Source: Oxalicibacterium solurbis (GTDB taxonomy: Bacteria > Pseudomonadota > Gammaproteobacteria > Burkholderiales > Burkholderiaceae_D). From it: a stretch of 64,000 nucleotides of DNA. Under the pieces are notes generated by a model, which was not told the origin of the DNA, searched no databases, and saw only the letters and a program-made list of their open reading frames with translations. This document shows positions 8,075-19,815 of the stretch, piece after piece (the stretch's first letter is position 1; every line of letters starts with the position of its first letter). A program made the position numbers and the translations under genes. The stretch spans positions 62,001 through 126,000 of the forward strand of contig NZ_BMDP01000004.1 in assembly GCF_014635845.1 (NCBI RefSeq), written 5' to 3'.

Positions 8075-9118
8075 TCATCCAGGGAAGTTTTCCGGTGTCT
8101 TCGCCGCCGAACGCGCGGTCGCGCCGGAGATGACGTTGCGCTTCACCAGTTCTGTCAGGTTGTTGTCCAGCGTCTGCATGCCGACGTTGGCGCCGGTCTG
8201 GATCGCCGAATACATCTGCGCGATCTTTGCTTCGCGGATCAGGTTGCGGATCGCCGGCGTGCCGAGCATGATCTCGTGCGCGGCGACGCGGCCGCTGCCG
8301 TCCTTGGTTTTCAGCAGCGTCTGCGAGATCACGGCCTGCAGCGATTCGGACAGCATCGCGCGCACCATTTCCTTTTCCTCGCCGGGGAAGACGTCGATGA
8401 TACGGTCGATCGTCTTGGCGGCCGACGAGGTGTGCAGTGTGCCGAATACGAGGTGGCCGGTTTCCGCCGCCGTTAGTGCGAGACGGATCGTTTCCAGATC
8501 GCGCAATTCGCCGACCAGCACGATGTCCGGATCTTCGCGCAGCGCTGAACGCAGTGCGTTCTCGAACGAATGCGTGTGCGGGCCGACTTCGCGCTGGTTG
8601 ATCAGGCATTTCTTCGAGTCGTGCACGAATTCGATCGGGTCCTCGATCGTCAGAATGTGCGCGTATTCGTTTTCGTTGATGTGGTTGACCATCGCTGCCA
8701 GCGTGGTCGATTTGCCGGAGCCGGTCGGGCCGGTCACCAGCACCAGGCCGCGCGGCTTCAATGCCAGTTCGGCGAAGATCTTGGGTGCGTGCAGGTCTTC
8801 CAGCGTCAGAATCTTCGACGGAATCGTCCGCAGCACGGCGGCCGCGCCGCGATCCTGGTTGAAGGCGTTGACACGGAAACGCGACAGACCGGGGATTTCG
8901 AACGAGAAGTCGATTTCCAGACGCTCTTCGTAGGTCTTGCGCTGACCGTCGTTCATGATGTCGTAGATCATCGCGTGCACGTCCTTGTGTTCCAGGGGCG
9001 GCAGGTTGATGCGGCGTACGTCGCCGTTGACACGGATCATCGGCGGCAGGCCGGCGGACAGATGCAGGTCGGAAGCCTTGTTCTTGACGGAGAACGCGAG
9101 TAGTTCGGAAATGTCCAT
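8075..9118 (-). CDS. pilT: Type IV pilus retraction ATPase PilT
   Basis: The 347-residue hexameric ATPase drives pilus retraction and twitching motility. Features in order: N-terminal SDLHLSAGLPPMIRVNGDVR, Walker A GPTGSGKSTT, Asp-box LTIEDPIEFVH, Walker B with GELRDLETI, His-box HLVFGTLHTSSA, and the C-terminal AIRNLIREAKIAQM segment typical of PilT (AIRNLIRE motif). It diverges from yggS-proC, the arrangement common in proteobacteria. Confidence 0.96.
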   Translation of the reverse strand: MDISELLAFSVKNKASDLHLSAGLPPMIRVNGDVRRINLPPLEHKDVHAMIYDIMNDGQRKTYEERLEIDFSFEIPGLSRFRVNAFNQDRGAAAVLRTIPSKILTLEDLHAPKIFAELALKPRGLVLVTGPTGSGKSTTLAAMVNHINENEYAHILTIEDPIEFVHDSKKCLINQREVGPHTHSFENALRSALREDPDIVLVGELRDLETIRLALTAAETGHLVFGTLHTSSAAKTIDRIIDVFPGEEKEMVRAMLSESLQAVISQTLLKTKDGSGRVAAHEIMLGTPAIRNLIREAKIAQMYSAIQTGANVGMQTLDNNLTELVKRNVISGATARSAAKTPENFPG

Positions 9119-9219
9119 TTATAATCCCTGAGCCCGCCCTGACGGGAAAAGTGCCTGCTGCGCCTGATGCGGCGGCAATTGCAAAATATCGCGAAACCTT
9201 GCTTTAAAGAACTTTGATT

Positions 9220-9927
9220 ATGTCTGCAATACGCCAGAACTTGCAAGCCGTGCGCAAGCAGATCGCCGAGGCTGCAGACAACGCGCAACGCGCGGCGGAT
9301 GATGTGGCCCTGCTGGCGGTTTCCAAGACCTTCGGTGCCGATGCGGTGATCGATGCGGCCGAGACCGGCCAGCAGGCGTTTGGCGAGAACTACCTGCAGG
9401 AAGCGCTGGACAAGATGGCAACGGTGCGCGCGCAGCGGCCGGACCTGCAGCTGCAATGGCACTTCATCGGCCCGATCCAGAGTAACAAGACGCGGCCGAT
9501 CGCCGAACATTTCGACTGGGTGCATTCGGTCGATCGCGAAAAGATTGCGCAACGTCTGTCCGATCAGCGCCCCGAAAAACTGCCACCGCTGAACGTCTGC
9601 CTGCAGGTCAACGTCAGCGGCGAAGCGAGCAAGAGCGGCGTGCCGCCGGAAGAGGTGGCGGCCGTGGCGAAGGCGATTGCCGCAATGCCACGGCTGCGGC
9701 TGCGCGGACTGATGGCGATTCCCGAACCGGAGGACGATGCAGCGCGGCAGCGTGCGCCGTTCAGGAAGATGCACGACCTTTTCACGCAGCTGCAGGCCGA
9801 CGGTCTGCAGCTGGATACGCTGTCAATGGGCATGTCGGCCGACATGCCGGCGGCCATTGCCGAAGGCGCCACTATCGTGCGCATCGGTTCGGCCATTTTC
9901 GGAACCAGGAACTATGCAAAAGAATGA
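9220..9927 (+). CDS. yggS: YggS/PROSC pyridoxal phosphate homeostasis protein
   Basis: A 235-residue single-domain PLP-binding protein of the alanine racemase N-terminal fold. The PLP lysine is K36 in LLAVSKTF. Further family motifs are GENYLQEA, WHFIGPIQSNK and LSMGMSADMPAAI. The family is implicated in vitamin B6 and amino/keto-acid homeostasis rather than a single reaction. I use ATG 9220; a TTG six bases upstream is also in frame. It overlaps proC by 14 bases, so the two genes are translationally coupled. Confidence 0.94.
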   Translation: MSAIRQNLQAVRKQIAEAADNAQRAADDVALLAVSKTFGADAVIDAAETGQQAFGENYLQEALDKMATVRAQRPDLQLQWHFIGPIQSNKTRPIAEHFDWVHSVDREKIAQRLSDQRPEKLPPLNVCLQVNVSGEASKSGVPPEEVAAVAKAIAAMPRLRLRGLMAIPEPEDDAARQRAPFRKMHDLFTQLQADGLQLDTLSMGMSADMPAAIAEGATIVRIGSAIFGTRNYAKE

Positions 9928-10741
9928 ATTGAAAATCTGTTTCATCGGCGGCGGCAACATGGCGGCTGCACTGATCGGCGGTCTTGCCGGCAAGATGACG
10001 GCCGGCGCCAACATCCACGTCGTCGATCTCAACGCCGATGCGTTGCAAAAACTGCAGCAGCAGTTTGGCGTGTGTACGGCAACTGCCATCGACGATGTGG
10101 TCGTGCAGAGCGACGTCATCGTGCTGGCGGTCAAGCCGCAGCAGATGAAGGATGTGGTCGCGCAGTTGAAGCCGCATGTGCGCGCACAACTGGTGCTGTC
10201 GATCGCCGCCGGCATTCGCGCGGCCGACCTGTCGCGCTGGCTGGGTGGCCACGATGCGATCGTGCGCACGATGCCGAATACGCCGGCGCTGATCGGCAAG
10301 GGTGTGACCGGCATGGCGGCGACGGCCGGCGTCAGCGCTGCGCAGCGCGATGCAGCCGATGCGATCCTGCGCGCGGTCGGCGAGACGGTGTGGCTGGACG
10401 ACGAAACGCTGATCGATCCGGTCACCGCCGTTTCCGGCAGCGGCCCGGCGTATGTCTTCTACTTCCTCGAAGCGATGCAGCAGGCAGCGCGGGAAATGGG
10501 CCTGACTGCAGAGCAGGGTAATGCGCTGGCGATTTCTACCTTCGTCGGCGCGGCGCAACTGGCGGCGCAGTCGGACGATCCGGTTTCGGTGTTGCGCGAA
10601 CGCGTGACGTCCAAGGGCGGCACTACCTATGCGGCGCTGACCAGCATGGAGCAGAGCGGTGTGAAAGACGCGATCGTCAAGGCGATGAAAGCGGCGGCGG
10701 CGCGCGGCCGCGAACTGGGCGAGGAATTCGGACGCGACTGA
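9914..10741 (+). CDS. proC: Pyrroline-5-carboxylate reductase ProC
   Basis: The 275-residue cytoplasmic enzyme reduces 1-pyrroline-5-carboxylate to proline with NAD(P)H, the last step of proline synthesis. The Rossmann motif is ICFIGGGNMAAALIGGL at the N-terminus. The signature SGSGPAYVFYFLEAMQQAA and the C-terminal VTSKGGTTYAAL are both clear. The start at 9914 lies within the 3' end of yggS. A strong terminator follows at 10759. Confidence 0.96.
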   Translation: MQKNELKICFIGGGNMAAALIGGLAGKMTAGANIHVVDLNADALQKLQQQFGVCTATAIDDVVVQSDVIVLAVKPQQMKDVVAQLKPHVRAQLVLSIAAGIRAADLSRWLGGHDAIVRTMPNTPALIGKGVTGMAATAGVSAAQRDAADAILRAVGETVWLDDETLIDPVTAVSGSGPAYVFYFLEAMQQAAREMGLTAEQGNALAISTFVGAAQLAAQSDDPVSVLRERVTSKGGTTYAALTSMEQSGVKDAIVKAMKAAAARGRELGEEFGRD

Positions 10742-10758
10742 ACGTCATGACGGAAACG

Positions 10759-10791
10759 AAAAAAGGGGCTGCAGATGCAGCCCCTTTTTTT
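10759..10791 (+). terminator. Intrinsic terminator after proC
   Basis: GGGGCTGC and GCAGCCCC form the stem (about 10765-10784), with an A-run upstream and seven T residues downstream. The flanking A and T runs would also let it work for the convergent gene ending at 10822. Confidence 0.88.
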
Positions 10792-10821
10792 GATGGGTGC
10801 GACGCAATGGGCGGCGCACTA

Positions 10822-11205
10822 TCAGTTGCTCAGCACGATCTGCGCGATGATGCCGGTTGCGATCGCGACCAGCACATAATCCGGGCCGGTCTGCACCCAG
10901 TGGTAGCCGCGCGGCGGTGCGCTCAGGCGGTGATAGCGCCAGTTATCGACGATGTATTCGTGCCGGCGGTATTCGGCCGACAAGTGTTGACCGCGATAGA
11001 AGTCGTGATGCGGGCCGGCGCCGCGGCCGTTGTGATAGTAGCGATGGTCGTCGCGTTGATCATGACGGTCATGACGATCGTGGCGATCATCGTAACGGTA
11101 CGATTTATCGTGACCGCGGCCATGACCATGATCGTCGGCGAAGGCAGAACCCTGCGCCGCCAGTGCGGCAGCGATGAGCGTACAGGCGATGAGACGTTTC
11201 TTCAT
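10822..11205 (-). CDS. RcnB-family periplasmic protein
   Basis: A 127-residue exported protein. The start at 11205 is preceded by GAAAGGA and gives a signal peptide (MKKRLIACTLIAAALAAQ, cleavage probably near GSAFA). Residues about 24-55 are very rich in His, Asp and Arg, with tandem DRHDRHDRHD. The C-terminal half has the RcnB signature: RGQHLSAEYR, YIVDNWRYHRLSAPPRGYHW and YVLVAIATGII. RcnB affects nickel/cobalt homeostasis in E. coli; the His/Asp segment fits metal binding. No RcnA exporter is adjacent. The metal is unknown. Confidence 0.82.
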   Translation of the reverse strand: MKKRLIACTLIAAALAAQGSAFADDHGHGRGHDKSYRYDDRHDRHDRHDQRDDHRYYHNGRGAGPHHDFYRGQHLSAEYRRHEYIVDNWRYHRLSAPPRGYHWVQTGPDYVLVAIATGIIAQIVLSN

Positions 11206-11397
11206 GTTTTTTCCTTTCGTTGATGCGGCATGTGCCGGCAGCTTGTTCGTCGGCATCGTCCTGACGAATGACGCCTGCAGATGACAACGCCATTAAAGGC
11301 GATTCGGTTGTCAGGAACCAGCCCGATTTCGGTAAGCGCTGTTACAGAATGTATCGATAGAGGGGCGGCAAGCGTGCCGGCGGGTCGCAAGGCGGAT

Positions 11398-12843
11398 TCA
11401 GGCGGATTGCCGTGTGGCGACCTGGCCGCGGCTGACGCTGTCGCCGTCGTGCGGACGCAACGTCCAGAACGACAGCGACGAAAGGATGGTGATGGCGCCC
11501 AGTGTCAGGAAGGCGTGATGCAGCGCTCCCATCACGGCGACGTGATTGGATTGCGGCAGGCCACCCAGGAACCAGCCGGCGATGAGCGAGCCGAACGCGA
11601 GCCCGAAGCTCATCGACATCTGCTGCATCGAACTGGCGATCGTGCTGGCCATGCTGGAATCCTCGCCCTTGATATCGGCATAGGCCATCGAATTCATGCT
11701 GGAGAACTGCAGCGAGTTGAAAAAGCCCTGCGTCAGGCCGAGCAGCACGATCAGGAGGATGGGCGTATTCGGCGTGATCTGCGAGAACAATGAAATCGTC
11801 AGGCCGATCATCACGGTATTGACGATCAGCACGCTGCGGTAGCCGAAGCGCCGCAGCACGCGTACTGCGATCAGTTTCATTCCCATCGCCGCGACTGCCG
11901 CCGGCATCATCAGCATGCCGGACTGCCAGGCCGGCAGGCCCAGTCCGATCTGGTACAGCAGTGGCAGAAGGAATGGCATGCCGCCCAGCCCCAATCGCGT
12001 GATGAAACCGCCGACGACGGAAACACGGAAGGTACGCACGCGGAACAGTGCCAACTGCAGCAGTGGATGCAGCGCCGTGCGCGCGTGCAGCACGTAGGCG
12101 GCCAGCAGCGCCAATGACAGTGCGAAGAGGATGGATGCCGACGTTGCATCCAGATAGTGTTCGCCGAAGATTTCCAGAAGCCACGACAGCAGCGCGACGC
12201 CCGAGCCGAACAGTACGAGGCCGATCACGTCCAGCGGACGCGTCGCTTCGGCGCGGTAGTCGGGCATATGGCGGCGAATCATCCACAGCGCACCCAGTCC
12301 GACCGGCACGTTGACGAAGAAGATCGCCTGCCACGGCAGCCAGTGCACGATCAACCCGCCTATCGTCGGCCCCAGTAGCGGACCGATCAGCGCCGGAATG
12401 ATGACGAAGTTCATCGCCGTCAGCAGTTCGGACTTTGGGAAGGTGCGAATGATCGCGAGGCGGCCGACCGGCAGCATCATTGCCGCGCTGATGCCTTGCA
12501 GGATGCGCGCTGCCACCAGCATCGGCACGTTGACCGACAGTCCGCACAGGATGGACGACAGCGTGAACAGCGTGACGGCGATGCTGAACACACGGCGCGT
12601 GCCGAAGCGATCGGCCATCCAGCCGCTGATCGGGATACAGACGGCCAGGCTCAGGATGTAGCTGCTGACGACGGCTTTCAGGCTCAGCGGCGTCACGTGC
12701 AGGCTGGCTGCCATGGCCGGCACGGCGGTGTTGATGATGGTCGAATCCAACTGTTCCATGAACAGCGCAATGGCCACGACCCACGGCAGGTAGCGTTTGA
12801 CGTTGGCGTCGCCGCCTTGCGGTTCAGTGGTGGTCGGCGTCAT
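11398..12843 (-). CDS. MFS multidrug exporter, DHA2 (EmrB/QacA) family
   Basis: A 481-residue inner-membrane proton-driven exporter, predicted to have 14 membrane segments. Motif A appears as GWMADRFGTRRVF after TM2, and motif D1 as FMEQLDSTIINTAVP in TM1. It begins nine bases after the VOC gene stop, suggesting one unit of VOC then exporter. No EmrA-type periplasmic adaptor is nearby. Substrate unknown; the family commonly exports drugs or toxic organic compounds. Confidence 0.88.
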   Translation of the reverse strand: MTPTTTEPQGGDANVKRYLPWVVAIALFMEQLDSTIINTAVPAMAASLHVTPLSLKAVVSSYILSLAVCIPISGWMADRFGTRRVFSIAVTLFTLSSILCGLSVNVPMLVAARILQGISAAMMLPVGRLAIIRTFPKSELLTAMNFVIIPALIGPLLGPTIGGLIVHWLPWQAIFFVNVPVGLGALWMIRRHMPDYRAEATRPLDVIGLVLFGSGVALLSWLLEIFGEHYLDATSASILFALSLALLAAYVLHARTALHPLLQLALFRVRTFRVSVVGGFITRLGLGGMPFLLPLLYQIGLGLPAWQSGMLMMPAAVAAMGMKLIAVRVLRRFGYRSVLIVNTVMIGLTISLFSQITPNTPILLIVLLGLTQGFFNSLQFSSMNSMAYADIKGEDSSMASTIASSMQQMSMSFGLAFGSLIAGWFLGGLPQSNHVAVMGALHHAFLTLGAITILSSLSFWTLRPHDGDSVSRGQVATRQSA

Positions 12844-12852
12844 GAGGTTGTG

Positions 12853-13266
12853 TCATGAAAGGGCGTCATAGCCTTGTTCTGAAAGTTGTACGAAACAGAA
12901 GCCGTGGCCGAAAGGATCGGCCATCAATGCCAGCTTGCCCCACGCGTGAATCGAAATCGCTTCTTCGAGAAACGCACCGGCTGCCACGGCACGTTGCACT
13001 GCCGCTTCGATGTCGTCGACGACGATATCCAGATGCAGCGGCGACCAGTGGCGCGTGTAGCTGCGTGTGCAATGTTGTCGCTCGTCAGTCGCGGCCGTGG
13101 CAAGAGTGCCGGCCTGTTTGTGCAGCAGATGAACAGGCACCGCGCCACCCAGCATCTCGATGCCGGCTTCGCCCAGCTTGCGGCCGGCTTGCAAGCCGAA
13201 CGCCGCACCATAGAACTGTACGGCCTTGTCGAGATCGTCGACGTCGATGTTGACGATGAATTGCAT
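12853..13266 (-). CDS. VOC-superfamily (glyoxalase/bleomycin-resistance-like) protein
   Basis: A 137-residue vicinal-oxygen-chelate fold protein with two beta-alpha-beta-beta-beta modules: MQFIVNIDVDDLDKAVQFYG at the start and PLHLDIVVDDIEAAVQRAVA in the middle, ending in MADPFGHGFCFVQLSE. Members include glyoxalases, dioxygenases and drug-binding resistance proteins. The pairing with an exporter gene hints at handling a toxic small molecule, but the substrate is not recognisable. The ATG at 13266 matches the usual family N-terminus. Confidence 0.82.
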   Translation of the reverse strand: MQFIVNIDVDDLDKAVQFYGAAFGLQAGRKLGEAGIEMLGGAVPVHLLHKQAGTLATAATDERQHCTRSYTRHWSPLHLDIVVDDIEAAVQRAVAAGAFLEEAISIHAWGKLALMADPFGHGFCFVQLSEQGYDALS

Positions 13267-13352
13267 GGCGGCACTCCATTCCACGGTTGATGCAGTTGGC
13301 ACCGTTGGATGGCAAGACAGCAGGAAAATTCCTTTGCCGCGACGGCGAGATC

Positions 13353-14213
13353 TCAGCGCAGCAGGTAATCGAGCAGCACGCCGCCGAATACTGCGCCGCC
13401 CAGCCAGTTGTTGTGCCGGAATGCGTAGAAGCAGCGGTCGCGGTCGCGCGTGCGGATCAATGTGTAGTGGTACAGCGCGCAGCCGGCCGCAGCCAGCATG
13501 CCGGCTGCGAACCATAGCCGCAGTCCGTACTGCCAGCCGACGGCGAAGATGATGCCGAGCGATGCCGCATAGCACAGCATGATGGCGGCGACGTCGTAGC
13601 GGCCGAAGGTGATGGCGGATGTCTTCATGCCGATCTTCAGGTCGTCGTCGCGGTCGACCATCGCGTAGGCGGTGTCGTAGGCGATCGACCAGAACACGTT
13701 CGCCAGCAGCAGCCACCAGGCGGCTGCGGGAACCGTGTTCTGCACGGCGGCGAACGCCATCGGGATGCCGAAGCCGAATGCGATGCCGAGATAGGCCTGC
13801 GGGATCGCGAAGAAGCGCTTGAAGTAGGGATAGGTGCCGGCGATGATGACGGCGGCGATCGACAGCTGCTTGGTCAGCGCATTCAGCGGCAGGATCAGGC
13901 AGAAGGCCAAAATTGCGAGCACAGCCGCAACGATCAGCGCTTCCTTCGGCTTGATCAGACCGGACGTGATCGGCCGGTCTTTCGTGCGTCTGACGTGCAG
14001 GTCGAAATCGCGATCCGCGTAATCGTTGATCGCACAGCCGGCCGAACGCATCAGGAAGGTGCCGACGATGAAGATGACGAGCAGCCGCCAGTCGGGCACG
14101 CCATTCGATGCCAGCCACAGTGCGACCAGCGTCGGCCACAGCAGCAGCAGCGTGCCGATCGGTTTGTCGAGGCGGACCAGCCGCAGGTAGAGATGCAGGC
14201 GATTCTGTTGCAC
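13353..14213 (-). CDS. ubiA: 4-hydroxybenzoate octaprenyltransferase UbiA
   Basis: A 286-residue integral membrane prenyltransferase of ubiquinone synthesis that attaches the polyprenyl chain to 4-hydroxybenzoate. The two Mg-binding aspartate motifs are NDYADRDFD and DRDDDLKIG, with the UbiA signature [20 protein letters not shown] region starting near residue 59. About eight or nine membrane helices are predicted. It starts six bases after the oxyR stop, so it may be cotranscribed with oxyR and recG. Confidence 0.96.
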   Translation of the reverse strand: MQQNRLHLYLRLVRLDKPIGTLLLLWPTLVALWLASNGVPDWRLLVIFIVGTFLMRSAGCAINDYADRDFDLHVRRTKDRPITSGLIKPKEALIVAAVLAILAFCLILPLNALTKQLSIAAVIIAGTYPYFKRFFAIPQAYLGIAFGFGIPMAFAAVQNTVPAAAWWLLLANVFWSIAYDTAYAMVDRDDDLKIGMKTSAITFGRYDVAAIMLCYAASLGIIFAVGWQYGLRLWFAAGMLAAAGCALYHYTLIRTRDRDRCFYAFRHNNWLGGAVFGGVLLDYLLR

Positions 14214-14219
14214 GGCGGA

Positions 14220-15167
14220 TCAGGTCTCCAGCGGCGGTTCGTCGGCCAGCATCGTCACGCCGTTCAACTCGCACGACAGCAATGCCTGGCGCACCGCCTC
14301 GATCGCCGCGCCGCGCGTGAAGCTCTTGCGCCATGCCAGCACGACGCGGCGCGACGGCGTCGGTTCGTCGAACGGCACGTAACGCAGCATGCCGTCGGTC
14401 GGATGCATGTCCGGCACCGAGCCGCGCGGCAGCACCGTGATGCCGATGCCGGACGACACCATGTGACGGATCGTTTCCAGCGACGAACCTTCGAAAGTGC
14501 GCGCGATGCCGTCGCCGGAGGTCGAGAAGCGCGACATTTCCGGGCACACTTCCAGCACCTGGTCGCGGAAGCAGTGGCCGTTGCCGAGCAGCAGCATGGT
14601 TTCGGATTTCAGGGCATCGCTGGGAATGTGATCGCGTTTGGCCCATTCGTGATCCTTCGGCACGGCGACGACGAAGGGTTCGTCGTAGACCGGTTGCACC
14701 ATCAAGCCCTGATCGGGGAAGGGCAGCGCGACGATGATCGCGTCCAGCTCGCCCTGGCGCAGCAGCTCCAGCAGCTTGACGGTGAAATTTTCCTGCAGCA
14801 CCAGCGGCATCTGCGGCACGTTTTCGATCAGCGTCTTGACCAGCGGCGGCAGCAGATAGGGCGCGATCGTGTAGATGATGCCGAGGCGGAACGGGCCGAC
14901 CAGCGGGTCCTTGTTCTGCTTGGCGATTTCCTTGATGGCCGCGGTCTGTTCCAGCACGCGTTCGGCCTGCGCGACGATCTGCGTGCCCAGCGGCGTCATC
15001 GAGATTTCGCTGCCGCCGCGTTCGAACAGCGTCACGCCCAGTTCGTCTTCCAGTTTCTTGATCGCGACGGACAGCGTCGGCTGTGCGACGAAACAGGCTT
15101 CGGCCGCACGGCCGAAATGCTTTTCGCGGGCGACGGCGACGATGTATTTGAGTTCGGTGAGAGTCAT
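14220..15167 (-). CDS. oxyR: Hydrogen peroxide sensor regulator OxyR
   Basis: A 315-residue LysR-type regulator. The redox cysteines sit at C199 and C208 (GNGHCFRDQVLEVC), exactly the E. coli numbering. The N-terminal DNA-binding domain reads MTLTELKYIVAVAREKHFGR. Peroxide oxidation to the C199-C208 disulfide activates genes such as katG and ahpC in other bacteria. It sits between recG and ubiA, a common betaproteobacterial order. Targets are not visible in this window, although the nearby peroxidases and bfr are plausible. Confidence 0.95.
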   Translation of the reverse strand: MTLTELKYIVAVAREKHFGRAAEACFVAQPTLSVAIKKLEDELGVTLFERGGSEISMTPLGTQIVAQAERVLEQTAAIKEIAKQNKDPLVGPFRLGIIYTIAPYLLPPLVKTLIENVPQMPLVLQENFTVKLLELLRQGELDAIIVALPFPDQGLMVQPVYDEPFVVAVPKDHEWAKRDHIPSDALKSETMLLLGNGHCFRDQVLEVCPEMSRFSTSGDGIARTFEGSSLETIRHMVSSGIGITVLPRGSVPDMHPTDGMLRYVPFDEPTPSRRVVLAWRKSFTRGAAIEAVRQALLSCELNGVTMLADEPPLET

Positions 15168-15238
15168 GTCGTTGGCTGGGCGATGGTAGAACGATGGTGG
15201 AGCGATATCGTGAAGCGATAGGGCGCGAGGCGTTTATT

Positions 15239-17347
15239 CTATACCTTCAGGAAATCTTCCCGTGACCCCAGCCAGCGCGCCAGATGCGCTTCGACGGTTG
15301 CCGGATCGTTGTGCAGCAATTGCTGTGCCGCATCGCGCGCGCGTTCGACCAGCCACTGGTCCGTTTCCAGATCGGCGAAACGCAGCATCGCCTGGCCCGA
15401 CTGGCGCGCGCCGAGGAATTCGCCGGGGCCGCGCAATTCCAGATCCTTGCGGGCGATCTCGAAACCGTCGGTCGATTCGCGCATGATGCGCAGCCGCTCC
15501 TTGGCGACCGGGCCCAGCGGCGACTGGTACAGCAGCAGGCAGACGCTGGCCGCCGAGCCACGCCCGACACGCCCGCGCAACTGGTGCAGCTGCGACAGGC
15601 CGAAGCGTTCCGCATGCTCGATCACCATCAGCGACGCATTTGGTACATCGACGCCGACCTCGATCACGGTAGTGGCGACCAGCACGTGCACATCGCCGCG
15701 CGTGAAGGCATCCATCGTTTCCTGTTTTTCTGCCGGCTTCATGCGGCCGTGCACGAGGCCCACGCGCAGGTCGGGTAATGCGGTCGACAGCGCTGCATGC
15801 GTATCGGTCGCGGTCTGCAGCTGCAGCGCTTCCGATTCCTCGATCAGCGGACAGACCCAATAGACCTGCCGGCCTTCCAGCGCGGCGGCGTGCACGCGTT
15901 CGATGACTTCGTCGCGCCGGTTCTGGTCGATCACGCGTGTGACGATGGGCGTGCGGCCCGGCGGCAGTTCGTCGATGACCGAGACTTCGAGATCGGCGTA
16001 ATACGTCATCGCCAGCGTGCGCGGGATCGGCGTGGCCGACATCATCAACTGATGCGGCACGGTCGCGGTACCGTCGCCGACGCCCTTGTTGCGCAGCGTC
16101 AGGCGCTGGCCGACGCCGAAGCGGTGCTGCTCGTCGACGATCGCCAGCCCCAGTTTCGGAATCTGCACGTCGTCCTGGATCACCGCATGTGTGCCGATGA
16201 TCAGCTGCGCGACGCCGGTTTCGATGCGTTCCTTGGCCTCGCGCTTTTCCTTCACCTTCAGGCTGCCGGTCAGCCACGCGACGTTGATGCCCAGCGGCTC
16301 CATCCAGCCGGCGATCTTGCGGAAATGCTGGTCGGCGAGGATTTCGGTCGGCGCCATCAGTACCGCCTGGTAGCCGCTGTCGATCGCCTGCGCTGCGGCG
16401 AGTGCGGCGACCACCGTCTTGCCGCTGCCGACGTCGCCCTGCAACAGGCGCTGCATCGGATACGGTTGCTGCAGGTCGTGGCGAATTTCCTGCAGCACGC
16501 GCTGCTGCGCGCTTGTCAGTTTGAACGGCAGTTGCTGCAGGAAAGCTTGCGATAACGAACCGACCTTGTTTAATACTGCAGCGCCTTTCGCGCGGCGTGC
16601 TTCCTGTGCACGCTTCATCGACAGTTGCTGCGCCAGCAGTTCGTCGAACTTCATTCTTGTCCAGGCCGGATGTGAACGATCGGCCAGCGCGTGTTCGGAA
16701 ATATCCGGCGGCGGATTGTGCAGCAGCTTCACTGCCGGTTCGAACGGCAGCAGGTCGTGCGCGGTGCGCAGCGCTTCCGGCAAGGTGTCATGCCAGTCTA
16801 AGCGTGCCATCGCGTCGGCGATGGTCTTGCGCAGAATCGCTTGCGACACGCCTTCGCCGGCCGGATAGACGGGCGTCAGGCCGGTCGGCAGCGGCGCGCC
16901 TTCGTTCACCATTTTGTATGTCGGATGCACCATCTCCGCGCCGAAGAAGCCGTGCCGCACTTCGCCGCGCGCACGCACGCGATTGCCTTCGGCCAGCTGC
17001 TTGACCTGGCTGCCGTAGAAATTCAGGAAGCGCATCGTCAGCGGCCCGCTGTCGTCGGCGATCGTGACGACCAGTTGCCGGCGCGGGCGGAACGCGACTT
17101 CGCAGGCCGTGACCACGCCTTCGACCTGCACCGGGCGGCCGAATGCGCGGCTGGCATCGGCGATATGCAGAATTTGCGTCTCGTCCTCGTAGCGCAGCGG
17201 CAGGTGCAGTACCTTGTCGATGTCGCTGCGCAGCCCGAGCCGCGCCAGCTTGTCGGCGATGCGGTTCGCTGGCGTCTGCGCGGGCGCCTTCTTTGCTGCC
17301 TTCTTGGCGGCGACAGCGGTGGCGGGCTTTTTCCTCGGTGCGGGCAT
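15239..17347 (-). CDS. recG: ATP-dependent DNA helicase RecG
   Basis: A branch-migrating helicase of about 702 residues that rescues stalled forks and processes Holliday junctions. Order: basic Lys/Ala-rich N-terminus, wedge/OB domain, Walker A GDVGSGKTVVA, the RecG-type DEQH box VDEQHRFGVGQRL, motif III MSATPIPRTLA, and C-terminal helicase motifs VATTVIEVGVDVPNA and QLRGRVGRG. I use ATG 17347; an in-frame TTG at 17359 would add four residues. It is divergent from queA and possibly cotranscribed with oxyR and ubiA. Confidence 0.95.
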   Translation of the reverse strand: MPAPRKKPATAVAAKKAAKKAPAQTPANRIADKLARLGLRSDIDKVLHLPLRYEDETQILHIADASRAFGRPVQVEGVVTACEVAFRPRRQLVVTIADDSGPLTMRFLNFYGSQVKQLAEGNRVRARGEVRHGFFGAEMVHPTYKMVNEGAPLPTGLTPVYPAGEGVSQAILRKTIADAMARLDWHDTLPEALRTAHDLLPFEPAVKLLHNPPPDISEHALADRSHPAWTRMKFDELLAQQLSMKRAQEARRAKGAAVLNKVGSLSQAFLQQLPFKLTSAQQRVLQEIRHDLQQPYPMQRLLQGDVGSGKTVVAALAAAQAIDSGYQAVLMAPTEILADQHFRKIAGWMEPLGINVAWLTGSLKVKEKREAKERIETGVAQLIIGTHAVIQDDVQIPKLGLAIVDEQHRFGVGQRLTLRNKGVGDGTATVPHQLMMSATPIPRTLAMTYYADLEVSVIDELPPGRTPIVTRVIDQNRRDEVIERVHAAALEGRQVYWVCPLIEESEALQLQTATDTHAALSTALPDLRVGLVHGRMKPAEKQETMDAFTRGDVHVLVATTVIEVGVDVPNASLMVIEHAERFGLSQLHQLRGRVGRGSAASVCLLLYQSPLGPVAKERLRIMRESTDGFEIARKDLELRGPGEFLGARQSGQAMLRFADLETDQWLVERARDAAQQLLHNDPATVEAHLARWLGSREDFLKV

Positions 17348-17444
17348 AGTGGGCGGCAAGAGCCGATATCGTTGCGACCGATGTCAAAGCGATATCGGTT
17401 TGCGATGTCGCTTCGTCCTGTCGATTCGAATCGGTGTCAGGGCG

Positions 17445-17450
17445 TAAAAT
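17445..17450 (+). promoter_or_regulatory. Candidate -10 element for queA
   Basis: TAAAAT lies about 98 bases before the queA start in the recG-queA divergent region. The same GTAAAATAGC-type context recurs before yajC (TAAAAT at 19772-19777). No convincing -35 hexamer was found, so this is only suggestive. Confidence 0.3.
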
Positions 17451-17547
17451 AGCGGGTTTTGCGAAGTTCGGTGCGCGACTGTCGGTCAGCCCTGAACAAT
17501 CCTGCAACCATAGCAGTTCCGCTGCCCGTTTTCCATCCATCCGACGC

Positions 17548-19720
<2,173 letters not shown>

Positions 19721-19815
19721 AAGCGCAGGTTCTCCGGGGCGTCGAACGGCAGACAGCGTATTTTCCAGTGCTAAAATAGCCGACCACTTTTCATTACTAC
19801 AACCTGGAGCAACCC

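Noticed and set aside
11041-11110. Short tandem repeats resembling a CRISPR fragment
   Set aside because: The repeats encode the DRH repeats of the RcnB-like protein and have no repeat-spacer structure.
17421-17431. TTCGAATC as the T-arm of a tRNA
   Set aside because: No acceptor, D or anticodon stems could be drawn around it in the recG-queA spacer.
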